The position numbers and the translations under genes are program-made. Of a DNA stretch of 64,000 nucleotides, positions 55,567 through 64,000 are shown in pieces. Positions within the stretch are counted from its first letter, which is position 1; every line of letters begins with the position of its first letter. Source of the stretch: Verrucomicrobiota bacterium (GTDB lineage: Bacteria; Verrucomicrobiota; Lentisphaeria; JABSQK01; JAJFLO01); the NCBI GenBank assembly GCA_021772635.1, contig JAJFLP010000099.1, positions 1 to 64,000 on the forward strand. The letters are read 5' to 3'. The notes beneath the pieces are model-generated. The model saw nothing but the letters and a program-made list of their open reading frames with translations. It made no database searches and was not told the DNA's origin.

Positions 55567-57684
55567 GTGATGAAATTTAGACTAATCCTGGGGCGATCTC
55601 TAGATATTCTGGAGTTCTGTTATATCAAGTTATTGGGTTGGCCGCTTCGTATTGTCATATGTATTGTTCGTTTCCCGGTCGATATCGTGCTTTTGACATT
55701 CCATTACGTTAAAGGTAACCTTTGGCTTATATGGCGATTCGCTCGATTAAAACTCGGGCTGCCAGTCAAAGCGTCTCCTTATAAATGCCTCAGCCAATTC
55801 ACAGTTAGAGGACATTACTCGTGCCGACCTGGGAGAAAATACGCAAATCTGTTCATCTTTAAATCTTTCTGCCCGGACGCTTGCCATGAATCCGGGCAAT
55901 CGCGGGAAGCAAGCTGTCGTGATAAGCTGATAGCCGGAGGGGGCTACTGGAGGCCGCCGTTATTCCGAATTATAAGCGTTGGTCTCGTACTTTTCCTGAC
56001 ATGGTCAATGGTTGGTTATGGAATATTCCATTTTGTTCAATATTCAACGTCAGGGCAGCGAAAGAGCGCCGAGGAGTATTACCTCCAGGGTCTGGAACTC
56101 TACAAGCGCGGGAATTACAAAGACGCGATCTTATTATTCAAGAATGCAGTTGATCGCGACGCGAAGAACGCTCGATTTCATCTTGAACTTGGCAAGTGCC
56201 TGGAAAAACTCAACCATTTGACACACGCATTTTCTGAGTTCGAAGTTGCCGTGAGGCTCAAACCACAACTGCCCGAAGGCAGGCTTGAATACGCACGACT
56301 CGCCCTTCGCCTTAACAGGTTCGAAATTGCCCTGGACCAGGCTGAGGCAGTCCTCACACTTACCGGCGACAGCGCGGAGGCCCACTTGATTGCCGCGCAT
56401 TGTTTGATCCAACAGGGAAAATTGGATGCTGCTCGCACGCAACTGGATGTTGCCATCGAAAAGCTGCCAGGCCAAGCGCCGAAACTTCACGAATTGGCCG
56501 CAGGTGCCTTTTCCATGCTCAGTGAAACCGATTTGGCGAAAAACTATTACCGGAAGGCATTAGATCTTGATCCGGAGACGATTGATGCTCGCCTGGGGCT
56601 GGCATACGTTTTTCTAAAGGAATCCAACTGGGATGCGGTTGAGGAGCACCTTGAAGGAGCCTTGAGAATTGAATCAGATAACATCAACGCGTTAATCGCC
56701 CGCGCCGAACTTTATATGGCAAAGGGAGAAATCGATAGTGCTGAGATCGAGATCGCCAAGGTGATCGAACTTTACCCCAATGCTCCTCGACTCCGATTGC
56801 GTCTTGCGGTTTTGTTAATCAAGTATAAACACGCGACGCGAGGGGCGGAATTGTTGTTAGAACAAATCAATGAAACACCCACGGACGCGGAACCGTATAT
56901 CGCGCTCGCGTTGAATTACCTCAAAACCGGACAACCGAGAATGGCTGTTGTACACGCGAAAAGTGTGTTGGGTTTTCCCAACGACAATCACGATCGAGCC
57001 ATCTGGATAATGGCATACGGTCAGGTGGCACAGAACAATTACGGACTCGCATTGGAGGCGATCGAAACCTACTTAACAAATAATCCCGATGATTTTGATA
57101 TGACCTTACTGAAGGCCTTTGTATTCCAGGTGATAGAAGACAATGAGAGCGCGATGATGTGGTATCGAAAGGCGGCGGAAATCAACCCGGAATCCGCGAT
57201 ACCCTATATTTCACTGGCGACATTCGCGAGCACGATAGGCGATCATAAAACGGCTGTTGACGGGTTCAGGAACGCCGCAAAGAAACTCCCAGATGATCCT
57301 CAATTGAGCGTAAACCTGGTCACATCGCTGCTACGCGCGGACGGCACAGAAAATGCCAACGAAGCTTATGAGATCGCCTCGCGTCTTTACGAGCGGTATT
57401 CCGACAGTTCGATCGTCAAAGGAACACTTGCATGGGCCTCGTATTTTAAGGGCGATTACGGAACCGCGGAGAATTTGCTAGAACAGGCGATAATCAACGC
57501 CCCGGTTCTACCCGATTTATATTTCCAGTTGGGCCAGGTATATCGCAAACAGGGAAAAAACGATGACGCGGTAGCAGCATTCAAGAAAGCGCGGAATATC
57601 TTACCGTACCTTAAGCATGATCAGAAATCCACCAAGTTGCGAGAACTGATAGACGACGCGTTGAAATACGATTCGATTGATTAA
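55567..57684 (+). CDS. Membrane-anchored TPR protein (PrsT-like, second copy)
   Basis: 705 residues. A hydrophobic N terminus (~15-60) and a clear membrane helix at ~137-160 (IISVGLVLFLTWSMVGYGIF) are followed by about a dozen tetratricopeptide repeats from ~170 to 690 (for example AEEYYLQGLELYKRGNYKDA, LGQVYRKQGKNDDAVAAFKK). No catalytic motif. The position just before the Wza-type exporter fits a periplasmic scaffold for assembly of polymerase and exporter, as proposed for TPR proteins in exosortase-linked loci. A different N terminus distinguishes it from the 1004-residue TPR protein. Confidence 0.85.
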   Translation: MMKFRLILGRSLDILEFCYIKLLGWPLRIVICIVRFPVDIVLLTFHYVKGNLWLIWRFARLKLGLPVKASPYKCLSQFTVRGHYSCRPGRKYANLFIFKSFCPDACHESGQSREASCRDKLIAGGGYWRPPLFRIISVGLVLFLTWSMVGYGIFHFVQYSTSGQRKSAEEYYLQGLELYKRGNYKDAILLFKNAVDRDAKNARFHLELGKCLEKLNHLTHAFSEFEVAVRLKPQLPEGRLEYARLALRLNRFEIALDQAEAVLTLTGDSAEAHLIAAHCLIQQGKLDAARTQLDVAIEKLPGQAPKLHELAAGAFSMLSETDLAKNYYRKALDLDPETIDARLGLAYVFLKESNWDAVEEHLEGALRIESDNINALIARAELYMAKGEIDSAEIEIAKVIELYPNAPRLRLRLAVLLIKYKHATRGAELLLEQINETPTDAEPYIALALNYLKTGQPRMAVVHAKSVLGFPNDNHDRAIWIMAYGQVAQNNYGLALEAIETYLTNNPDDFDMTLLKAFVFQVIEDNESAMMWYRKAAEINPESAIPYISLATFASTIGDHKTAVDGFRNAAKKLPDDPQLSVNLVTSLLRADGTENANEAYEIASRLYERYSDSSIVKGTLAWASYFKGDYGTAENLLEQAIINAPVLPDLYFQLGQVYRKQGKNDDAVAAFKKARNILPYLKHDQKSTKLRELIDDALKYDSID

Positions 57685-57930
57685 TCAGGTCCAGTGATTT
57701 ACCGTATTGGTCAATTCGATGTCGCGCTCGCACACTCCATCTGAAATTATTCGCTCGTGCGCACCGACGTTCAATAGTGTCGGGTAGCCTGCACTCCGAG
57801 CGGGACGACTACCGACTCTGAAATCCGACGTTCTGAAGCATCGTGAAACGTGATTCCCCTGTGTCACTTTTCGTCTCCGTAAATATCGGCATCAACCCAC
57901 AAAATATCGCATCGAATGCAGCGTCAAATC

Positions 57931-59127
57931 ATGAAACGTCTTCCACTGACAATTATTATGGTATTCGGAGTCATTCCCTTCTACCCGCTTACAGCCAGTC
58001 CGGACGCGCCGACAATTTCAGGACGCGGATCGGATTATCATGCGATCGCGGTTGGCGGTAAGCAAGCAGATACGTATCCAGACGATTTTCAGAAAATGCA
58101 TGTATTCCGGGAACACGATCTCAATTCAATTGCAATGGCAGATGAACCGATCACTGAAGATTTCAAGAGCAGCGAACGTACTTCTCGCTCTAAATCCGCT
58201 CGTACCCGGAAAGTAAAGTACCCGCAGGCCCGGCCGAATCCGACCGAAGACACTCGTGGACATAGGGAGACAAGTGACTACAGCTATCTCCTCGGCGAAG
58301 GAGATGTGATATTCGTGGATACGTGGACGCACCCGGAATTGTCAGGATCCCACGTTATCGGGCCTGACGGGAAGATCACGTTATCACTGATCGGCTCAAT
58401 GCGATTGGCCGGCCTAACCCGCGAGGAGGCTGCAGAGAAAGTCAGGCACAAACTCGAGCCGTATTACCCTGAAATCAAGGCCAATATACGTATAGAGCAG
58501 TATACCGGCAATAAAGTGTACCTCATGGGCCAGGTCGCGCAACCCGGGGTATACACCTACCAATACAGGCCGACGCTATTGGAAGCGCTCGCGAGTGCCG
58601 GCGGCGTGGTTGGTGCGCAACGAACGAATGTCGGGGCGATTGCGGCGAAGCCGTTCGCCAAACACTGTTTCGTTATACGTGGTGGAAACCAGGTTGCAGA
58701 TATAGATCTAAAGCGCTTGATGCAGGACCACGATCTTTCCCTCAACATCCGGCTTCAACCGAATGATGTTCTCATGGTTCCGGAGCTGGAGTCGGCCCCC
58801 CTTTATCTCATGGGGCAGGTGCGACGACCTGGGTTGTATACCGCTACGCCGGAACTTTCGCTTATGGATTTGCTCACGCAGGCTGGCGGGGTAACGAATG
58901 ATGGAGCACCTACGAGAATTCACGTCATCAACCCCAACGACGGTACGAACACGATCATCAATCTAAAAGAACTTTTAACCCCCGATGCCGCGTTAGATCT
59001 TGCTCTCGCTGAAGGGAATATCGTTTTCGTCCCGAGAAACTGGTTGGCGACGGTTAATTACGTCGTACGAAACCTCTCACCGTTTAATATAATCCCGCGC
59101 CTCAGTGACGGGGTACCACTCGACTGA
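57931..59127 (+). CDS. Wza-type polysaccharide export protein (OPX family)
   Basis: Periplasmic/outer-membrane exporter of the polysaccharide. The ATG at 57931 is preferred over 57916 because it directly opens a signal peptide (RLPLTIIMVFGVIPFYPLTA). A polar region is followed by the Poly_export domain (YSYLLGEGDVIFVDTWTHPE, HVIGPDGKITLSLIGSMRLAGLT) and two SLBB domains (VYLMGQVAQPGVYTYQ and LYLMGQVRRPGLYTAT). No lipobox cysteine is seen, unlike E. coli Wza. Follows the TPR gene by 246 bp on the same strand. Confidence 0.93.
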   Translation: MKRLPLTIIMVFGVIPFYPLTASPDAPTISGRGSDYHAIAVGGKQADTYPDDFQKMHVFREHDLNSIAMADEPITEDFKSSERTSRSKSARTRKVKYPQARPNPTEDTRGHRETSDYSYLLGEGDVIFVDTWTHPELSGSHVIGPDGKITLSLIGSMRLAGLTREEAAEKVRHKLEPYYPEIKANIRIEQYTGNKVYLMGQVAQPGVYTYQYRPTLLEALASAGGVVGAQRTNVGAIAAKPFAKHCFVIRGGNQVADIDLKRLMQDHDLSLNIRLQPNDVLMVPELESAPLYLMGQVRRPGLYTATPELSLMDLLTQAGGVTNDGAPTRIHVINPNDGTNTIINLKELLTPDAALDLALAEGNIVFVPRNWLATVNYVVRNLSPFNIIPRLSDGVPLD

Positions 59128-59181
59128 TGATAAACTAATCGAAGCATAATGCAGGCTAGAGTCCGACTCGAAAGTTTTTTC

Positions 59182-60246
59182 TCACCCCTTTTTCTGCTCA
59201 GGTTCTTTCGCTGGACTCTCTTCCTTGCTGTTACGATCCCGAAATTCCTTCAAGTACGATTGCATCAACCTGAGTGATTCTTTAGCGAACACGTCCCCTG
59301 CTAACCGATCGGCTACTTTCTCGCTTGTGATCGCGAAGTCGCGCAACCCCTGCTCGGTCGGAGAAATTGTTATGATTTTCTTCTTGTCCAATATCCCAAG
59401 CGCATCTCGGTTTTCCGCGCGGACTTTATTATTAATTTCCTCAAACCGGCCATCGCAAATCTTCCTGATCGTCTTTTGGTACCCCTCAGGGAGTTTGTCC
59501 CAGTTACGCTTATTAAGCGCAAACGCTCCGTAAGAAAATATCCCTTTCGCATCGAGACGAGTCGAAACGCCGGTGTACCACTGCAGGGTTATCATGCCGA
59601 TGGGAGGCGCGTATACGGTATGGATCAAGCCGGAACGTAAGGCGGTAAGAACGTCGCCGATCTGTGCCGACACGCCGGTTACACCTACTACATCGAACAT
59701 CGCCTTACTGAGAATATCGTCTTCAATCAACCATGGTTTACTACTCTTTAACGTCGGTAAATCGACGACTCGATCTTTGCTGAAGAGGTAGATAAACCCT
59801 AAATGCGGCCACCCAAGGATTTCGTAACCGTTCTCGCGGCATTGATCCTCGAATATCGGCCGCATCTTGTCGAATACGTATTTGAACTCTTCATAACTCG
59901 TAAAAACATGGGGCAACTGCAGGACCAGTGAGTCCTTACAAATCATCGTCATTCCAACCTGAGTGAATCCGCCACCCTGTAATTGTCCAATACGGATTTT
60001 GCGAATCACCGTTTTCTCATCGCCTTGAATGCCGCTGGGATAACTCTTGAAGCCGACCTCCCCGTTTGTCGCAGCCATAATTTCCTTTGACATCTCATTA
60101 TAGGACCTGATCCAAATACTGCGATCCGGGGCCAAGGTCGCGATTTTAAATAGATAGCGCGGCCGCTTCTGCTTGGCCTCGGCAGTGCATCCAGTAATCA
60201 GGAGGTAGGTTATACAAATGAAATTTAATAGTATAGAATGTTTCAT
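59182..60246 (-). CDS. TRAP-type substrate-binding lipoprotein (DctP-like)
   Basis: 354 residues. A lipobox-like LLITGC (~16-21) suggests a lipoprotein. The mature part has the DctP pattern: KIATLAPDRSIWIRSYNEM, a GEVGFKSYPSGIQGDEKTVIRKI stretch, GAFALNKRNWDKLPEGYQKTI and a helical C terminus. TRAP binding proteins deliver carboxylic acids or other small molecules to DctQM permeases; no dctQ or dctM is in the window, so this may be an orphan used for sensing or with a distant permease. Convergent with the exporter gene; GAGT-CCG-ACTC plus TTTTTT at about 59158-59180 could terminate the exporter transcript. Confidence 0.88.
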   Translation of the reverse strand: MKHSILLNFICITYLLITGCTAEAKQKRPRYLFKIATLAPDRSIWIRSYNEMSKEIMAATNGEVGFKSYPSGIQGDEKTVIRKIRIGQLQGGGFTQVGMTMICKDSLVLQLPHVFTSYEEFKYVFDKMRPIFEDQCRENGYEILGWPHLGFIYLFSKDRVVDLPTLKSSKPWLIEDDILSKAMFDVVGVTGVSAQIGDVLTALRSGLIHTVYAPPIGMITLQWYTGVSTRLDAKGIFSYGAFALNKRNWDKLPEGYQKTIRKICDGRFEEINNKVRAENRDALGILDKKKIITISPTEQGLRDFAITSEKVADRLAGDVFAKESLRLMQSYLKEFRDRNSKEESPAKEPEQKKG

Positions 60247-60342
60247 ACTTGTTGGTCCAGTCTGTTAAAGTGCCGTTGAGGCAAGTGTTGCGGAAATCCA
60301 CTCGAATATTAGAAGGCATAGCAACATTCTTTTGCCATTTTA

Positions 60343-60431
60343 TACCGCAAGCGGTACAATTTTCGGATGACCTTGGATGAACTAGCCAAGCGATTTCGAA
60401 CATTATTTCGAAAACCTGATGATAGTCAGTA
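60343..60431. mobile_element. MITE, 89 bp, TA target duplication
   Basis: Left end TACCGCAAGC with the mini-palindrome ACCGC-AA-GCGGT, a compensated variant of ACTGC-AA-GCAGT; right end inwards TACTGACTAT. TA flanks at 60341-60342 and 60432-60433. The shortest member of the family here. Confidence 0.75.
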
Positions 60432-60566
60432 TACTTGACTTCTCTCTCGCTTAGATCCCCAATGACGCGACATGACGCTCTGCATAAGCGTCCCGCACTA
60501 ACGCAATATCATAATATATACCTGCTACCCTGGAAAGTATATCACTTCCCTGCCTGATGGTGTATA

Positions 60567-60751
60567 TACTGCCCGCGATCTCTCTCCGCACGAGCGGACT
60601 CCGAGAATGCGGTCCGGATAACCGAGACTCCGCTCGTGCGGAGAGAGACGACTTTGAATTCATTGCCTAAGATGATCTATGTTGAGTCTAGCGAAATCCG
60701 CCGCGGTGGAAACGATACTCCGTCCCGCATGCGGGATGAAGATGTTTGGTA
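60567..60751. mobile_element. MITE, 185 bp, TA target duplication
   Basis: Left end TACTGCCCGC, right end inwards TACCAAACAT, TA flanks at 60565-60566 and 60752-60753. The interior has repeated GGACTCCG and CGCTCGTGCGG words, the CGAAATCCGCCGCGG module and a CCCGCATGCGGG palindrome. It is the longest and most complete member and lies with the 89-bp copy in the spacer 60247-60801. Confidence 0.8.
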
Positions 60752-60801
60752 TACATATGCTATCGATCGAGAGCATGAAATCAATCAAAATCATGATCAT
60801 C

Positions 60802-61851
60802 TCAGGATCTGACAGAGTCGTTTATTTCCTGTAGAACCTTTTCCCGCCGAGCTTTGGCTAGCTTTTGCATATCCTCAACCTGATCGAACTCATCGACGAT
60901 TTCCTGGCCCAACACTTCTTCTAAAACATCCTCTAACGTAACGATCCCAGAAAGCTCCCCACGTTCGCCGATCACGATGAACATATGAACCTCGCGTTTA
61001 AGAAAACTCTTCAAGGCCTTGTCGACGGACGTGGAGTCGACGATAAAATGCGCGGGCGTCATTAGCTCTTTCAATTGAATATCCGGTTTGGCGTCCGCGA
61101 CCGCCGCGAGAATATCGCGGCGATAAACAACCCCGGTTATTTCCTCCAATTCGTTAAAAAACACAGGTATTCTGCTGTGAGTCGACAGCCCATCGTGGGT
61201 TCTCGCTTCGCTTACGGTCAGCTCGCCGTCTAACGCAAATACGACCGTCCGCGGCGTCATAATTTCCCGGATAGTCCGTGTCTGCATTGAAAGAATATTC
61301 TCGATCACAGCCGCATGATCCTGATCGATCGCACCGGATCGGGTTCCCATTCGGGCCATTATAAGAATCTCCTCGCCAGAAACTTCTTCTCGGTGGCACG
61401 GTACTGTGATCAACCGCGTCGCAAGGCTGCATAACCATATCATGGGACGAAACAACCAAATCAATGCCGTTAGCGGCCTCGCGATCCGCGTCGACAACGG
61501 ACGGCAATAGACGACTCCGACGGTTTTGGGCAAGACTTCAGAGAATAATAGAATGCACAACGTGAAGACCGCGGAAAAAGACACTATCCATCCGGCACCT
61601 AGAACCTTTGCAGCAAGTGCTCCAGCCATCGCTGCTCCGGCGGTATTCGCAATCGTATTAAGTGAAAGTATCGCGGTGATCGGTGCGTCTACTTTCCTCC
61701 GAAGCTCGCGGAGCGTTTTTCCGGACACCTTATTTTCCTGAACTAAACCTTCGATATGACTCATTGGAACAGCGTATAAAATCGCCTCAAACAGCGAACA
61801 TAATCCTGAAATACCGATAACCATCAAGACAACCATTATTAATCCGATCAT
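60802..61851 (-). CDS. CNNM/CorC-like membrane protein with DUF21 and CBS domains
   Basis: 349 residues. The N-terminal DUF21/CNNM membrane domain (three to four helices, ~3-150) contains SLFEAILYAVP and ILSLNTIANTAGAAMAGAL. It is followed by two CBS domains (~190-320), with MTPRTVVFALDGEL and TLEDVLEEVLGQEIVDE at the end. The C-terminal CorC_HlyC domain found in many relatives is absent. The family is linked to magnesium or other cation transport. Located between the MITE spacer and mfd, same strand. Confidence 0.9.
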   Translation of the reverse strand: MIGLIMVVLMVIGISGLCSLFEAILYAVPMSHIEGLVQENKVSGKTLRELRRKVDAPITAILSLNTIANTAGAAMAGALAAKVLGAGWIVSFSAVFTLCILLFSEVLPKTVGVVYCRPLSTRIARPLTALIWLFRPMIWLCSLATRLITVPCHREEVSGEEILIMARMGTRSGAIDQDHAAVIENILSMQTRTIREIMTPRTVVFALDGELTVSEARTHDGLSTHSRIPVFFNELEEITGVVYRRDILAAVADAKPDIQLKELMTPAHFIVDSTSVDKALKSFLKREVHMFIVIGERGELSGIVTLEDVLEEVLGQEIVDEFDQVEDMQKLAKARREKVLQEINDSVRS

Positions 61852-61985
61852 AGTTTTTTTACCCCTTCATTAGTGCCCAGATTCGGGTGTCAACAGACAC
61901 TCGATCATCGCGGCGCGATTAGACTGCAGGCAGTCCATCCTTTCCCCGGCGATGAAATTGGCGGAACTAAGTTCAAACGGATTTT

Positions 61986-64000
61986 TCACGAGCCCGCAAG
62001 CGCTTCTTCCATTGACTCTACCGCAGAACTTTCGAGAATGGTCCCGCCGCCCGAATATGCCGGCATTTGATTAGCGTGACGCGAAATTATTGTGCCCAGT
62101 TCCCGGAGGCGATCATTATTGTCGGTCGATTTCAATCTTGGAAATCGATGTCCGTTCTCTTTAATATAACCGTCTTCTGTTTCCAGAATGACGCGCTTAT
62201 TCTCTACTTTTATCGAGTGAATTCCTGCTTTCGCAGCTATGATCTTTAGTTTAGATACGACGCAAAGATGGTTAACGTCGGCGGGAACAGCACCAAATCT
62301 ATCGCGCAATTCGATCTCAAATTCGTCGACGTCATCACTATTGTTTAATAAGCTTAATCGTCGGTAGAGTTCGACACGCAGCTCATCGTCATGCACGTAA
62401 TTATCGGGAATACCGGCTGACAATAACGTTGCCGAACCGTCCCCTAAAACCAAAAAGTCTAAACTAAGCGCGACATCGATTCGGACCGTCGATGGCTTAT
62501 TCTGCAACCGAGAAACCGCTTCCTTCATAAGCCTGCAATACAACTCGAATCCGACTGCCGATATATGGCCGCTCTGTTCAGCACCCAGGAGATTACCGGC
62601 ACCACGGATCTCTAGATCGCGCAACGCAAGCTTGAACCCCGCCCCTAGTTGAGTATAGCGCCGAATCGCGGCTAATCGACGCTTGGCGTCATCCAGAATA
62701 ATTTCTTCTTCCGGTAACAAAAGATATGTGTAGGCCTGGCGATGATAGCGACCTACACGACCGCGAAGCTGATAAAGTTCCGCCAATCCGAACCGATCAG
62801 CGCGGTCGATAATCATCGTGTTCGCGTTCGGAATATCTAAACCCGATTCGATGATAGTCGTACATACCAGGACATCGGTCTCCCCCGCGATAAATCGCAG
62901 CATGACGGCTTCAAGATCCGCTTCGTCCATACGGCCATGCGCAATATCGATTTTCAGGTCCGGCAGGAGCTTTACCAGATTCCTGCGGACGCGATCGATA
63001 GTTCGCACCCGATTGTGAAGATAATATACCTGCCCCTTCCGTTGAACTTCGCGGGTGATCGCGTCTTTCACCAAGTTGCGGTCGTACTGGGTGACAACCG
63101 TTTGGATCGGCAATCGCTCTAGCGGCGCAGTAAAGATTGTACTCATATCACGCAAACCCGCCATAGACAGATATAGCGTCCGCGGGATGGGGGTCGCGGT
63201 CATGGTCAAGATATCGATATTTGCCCGCATGTGCTTTAGTTTTTCCTTATGCCGCACTCCAAAACGCTGCTCCTCGTCGATAATCAGTAGTCCCAATCTC
63301 TTAAACTTCAGGTCAGACTGTAAGAGCCGGTGAGTGCCGATCACAATATCAATCTTCCCGTCCCCCAAGTCCTCAATGATCCGGCGCTGCTCGCGTGCCG
63401 TACGAAACCGCGATAGGACGTCGATAAGTATTGGAAATTCCTTAAATCGGTCGGAGAACGTGAGAAAATGCTGTTGCGCCAGAACGGTGGTCGGGACTAA
63501 TACGGCTACCTGCCTTCCGCTTAATATCGCTTTACATGCCGCACGCATCGCAACTTCTGTTTTGCCGTAGCCTACGTCTCCACAAATCAGACGGTCCATC
63601 GGAAGCTTGCGGTCCATGTCGCCTAAAACATCGTCAATGGCGACTACTTGATCGTCAGTCTCCTGGTACGGGAAGGATTCAGAAAATAACGACATTTCGT
63701 GATCATCTGGAAGCTCGAATGACACGCCGGAAGTCGTTTCGCGCAATACCTGAATTCTAATTAGATCAGCGGCCATGTCGGCGACCGCATTGGTCGCTGC
63801 GAGTTTTGCTTTTTTCCACAATGAGTTTCCGATACGACTCAATTTTGGTATTCTTTTTCTGCCGCCGATGTAGCGGCTGACTAAGCACGCCTGGTCGAGC
63901 GGTACCAATAATCTAACCTCATCTGCGAACTCAAGAACTAGAACCTCCTGTATTCGATCATGAAACTTCTCCTTCTCAAGCCCAAGATAGTGACAGATTC
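61986..64000 (-). CDS. mfd: Transcription-repair coupling factor Mfd (C-terminal part, cut by the window edge)
   Basis: The frame stays open from the stop at 61986 to the window end, so the 5' part is missing. Visible: the RNA-polymerase-interacting region (EFADEVRLLVPLDQACLVSR at the edge), then the superfamily 2 translocase with Walker A RLICGDVGYGKTEVAMRA, DEEQ box LLIIDEEQRFGVRHKEKL, TMTATPIPRTLYLS and VLVCTTIIESGLDIPNANT. RADRFGLAELYQLRGRVGR follows. The TRCF C-terminal regulatory domain occupies the last ~150 residues. Mfd removes stalled RNA polymerase and recruits UvrA. Confidence 0.96.
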   Translation of the reverse strand, partial: ICHYLGLEKEKFHDRIQEVLVLEFADEVRLLVPLDQACLVSRYIGGRKRIPKLSRIGNSLWKKAKLAATNAVADMAADLIRIQVLRETTSGVSFELPDDHEMSLFSESFPYQETDDQVVAIDDVLGDMDRKLPMDRLICGDVGYGKTEVAMRAACKAILSGRQVAVLVPTTVLAQQHFLTFSDRFKEFPILIDVLSRFRTAREQRRIIEDLGDGKIDIVIGTHRLLQSDLKFKRLGLLIIDEEQRFGVRHKEKLKHMRANIDILTMTATPIPRTLYLSMAGLRDMSTIFTAPLERLPIQTVVTQYDRNLVKDAITREVQRKGQVYYLHNRVRTIDRVRRNLVKLLPDLKIDIAHGRMDEADLEAVMLRFIAGETDVLVCTTIIESGLDIPNANTMIIDRADRFGLAELYQLRGRVGRYHRQAYTYLLLPEEEIILDDAKRRLAAIRRYTQLGAGFKLALRDLEIRGAGNLLGAEQSGHISAVGFELYCRLMKEAVSRLQNKPSTVRIDVALSLDFLVLGDGSATLLSAGIPDNYVHDDELRVELYRRLSLLNNSDDVDEFEIELRDRFGAVPADVNHLCVVSKLKIIAAKAGIHSIKVENKRVILETEDGYIKENGHRFPRLKSTDNNDRLRELGTIISRHANQMPAYSGGGTILESSAVESMEEALAGS

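Overview
The window comes from a bacterium with a Gram-negative type envelope: an LptF/G permease, an outer-membrane polysaccharide export protein and a Wzx/Wzy-type polysaccharide locus are all present. Exosortases fused to EpsI domains, PEP-CTERM surface proteins, dockerin-like calcium loops and long repeat-filled spacers recall Planctomycetota and neighbouring phyla. That placement is inference; no rRNA or tRNA gene was found to anchor it.

Left end (1-9225, minus strand): an ATP synthase operon in transcription order atpZ-like, small membrane protein, atpB, atpE, atpF, atpH, atpA, preceded by birA and an LptF/G permease. A BioD-like P-loop protein with a DRTGG-type region lies further upstream. 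Several atp spacers are 100-500 bp long and hold dispersed repeats.

Centre (9965-32856): a surface polysaccharide locus. A chain-length regulator with a degenerate tyrosine-kinase domain, a putative secreted glycoside hydrolase and a Wzy-like polymerase are followed by glycosyltransferases, a methyltransferase and a Wzx flippase. A complete GDP-D-glycero-alpha-D-manno-heptose set (hddA, gmhA, hddC, gmhB) sits with galE, then a GT2, a WecG/TagA/CpsF transferase and an SGNH hydrolase. A decayed IS1380-family transposase lies inside.

Right half (33244-59127): the export and sorting machinery. Two exosortase-EpsI fusions, a GGDEF/HD-GYP cyclic-di-GMP pair, two large membrane-anchored TPR proteins, a polyprenyl-phosphate sugar transferase, a Wza-type exporter and four PEP-CTERM proteins (one metalloprotease, three choice-of-anchor E type paralogues) are interleaved. 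Together they suggest coupled polysaccharide export and exosortase sorting, probably under cyclic-di-GMP control. The right end (59182-64000) holds a TRAP-type binding lipoprotein, a CNNM/CorC-like protein and the C-terminal part of mfd, cut by the window edge.

The mobile DNA can be read to the base in several places. A 728-nt group II intron without a reverse transcriptase sits in one arm of an inverted-arm repeat. A 2160-bp insertion sequence with 8-bp target duplications and an A9 frameshift site interrupts a hairpin repeat. A family of 89-185 bp elements duplicating TA includes one copy nested in a second repeat, where an intact copy elsewhere serves as the empty site.
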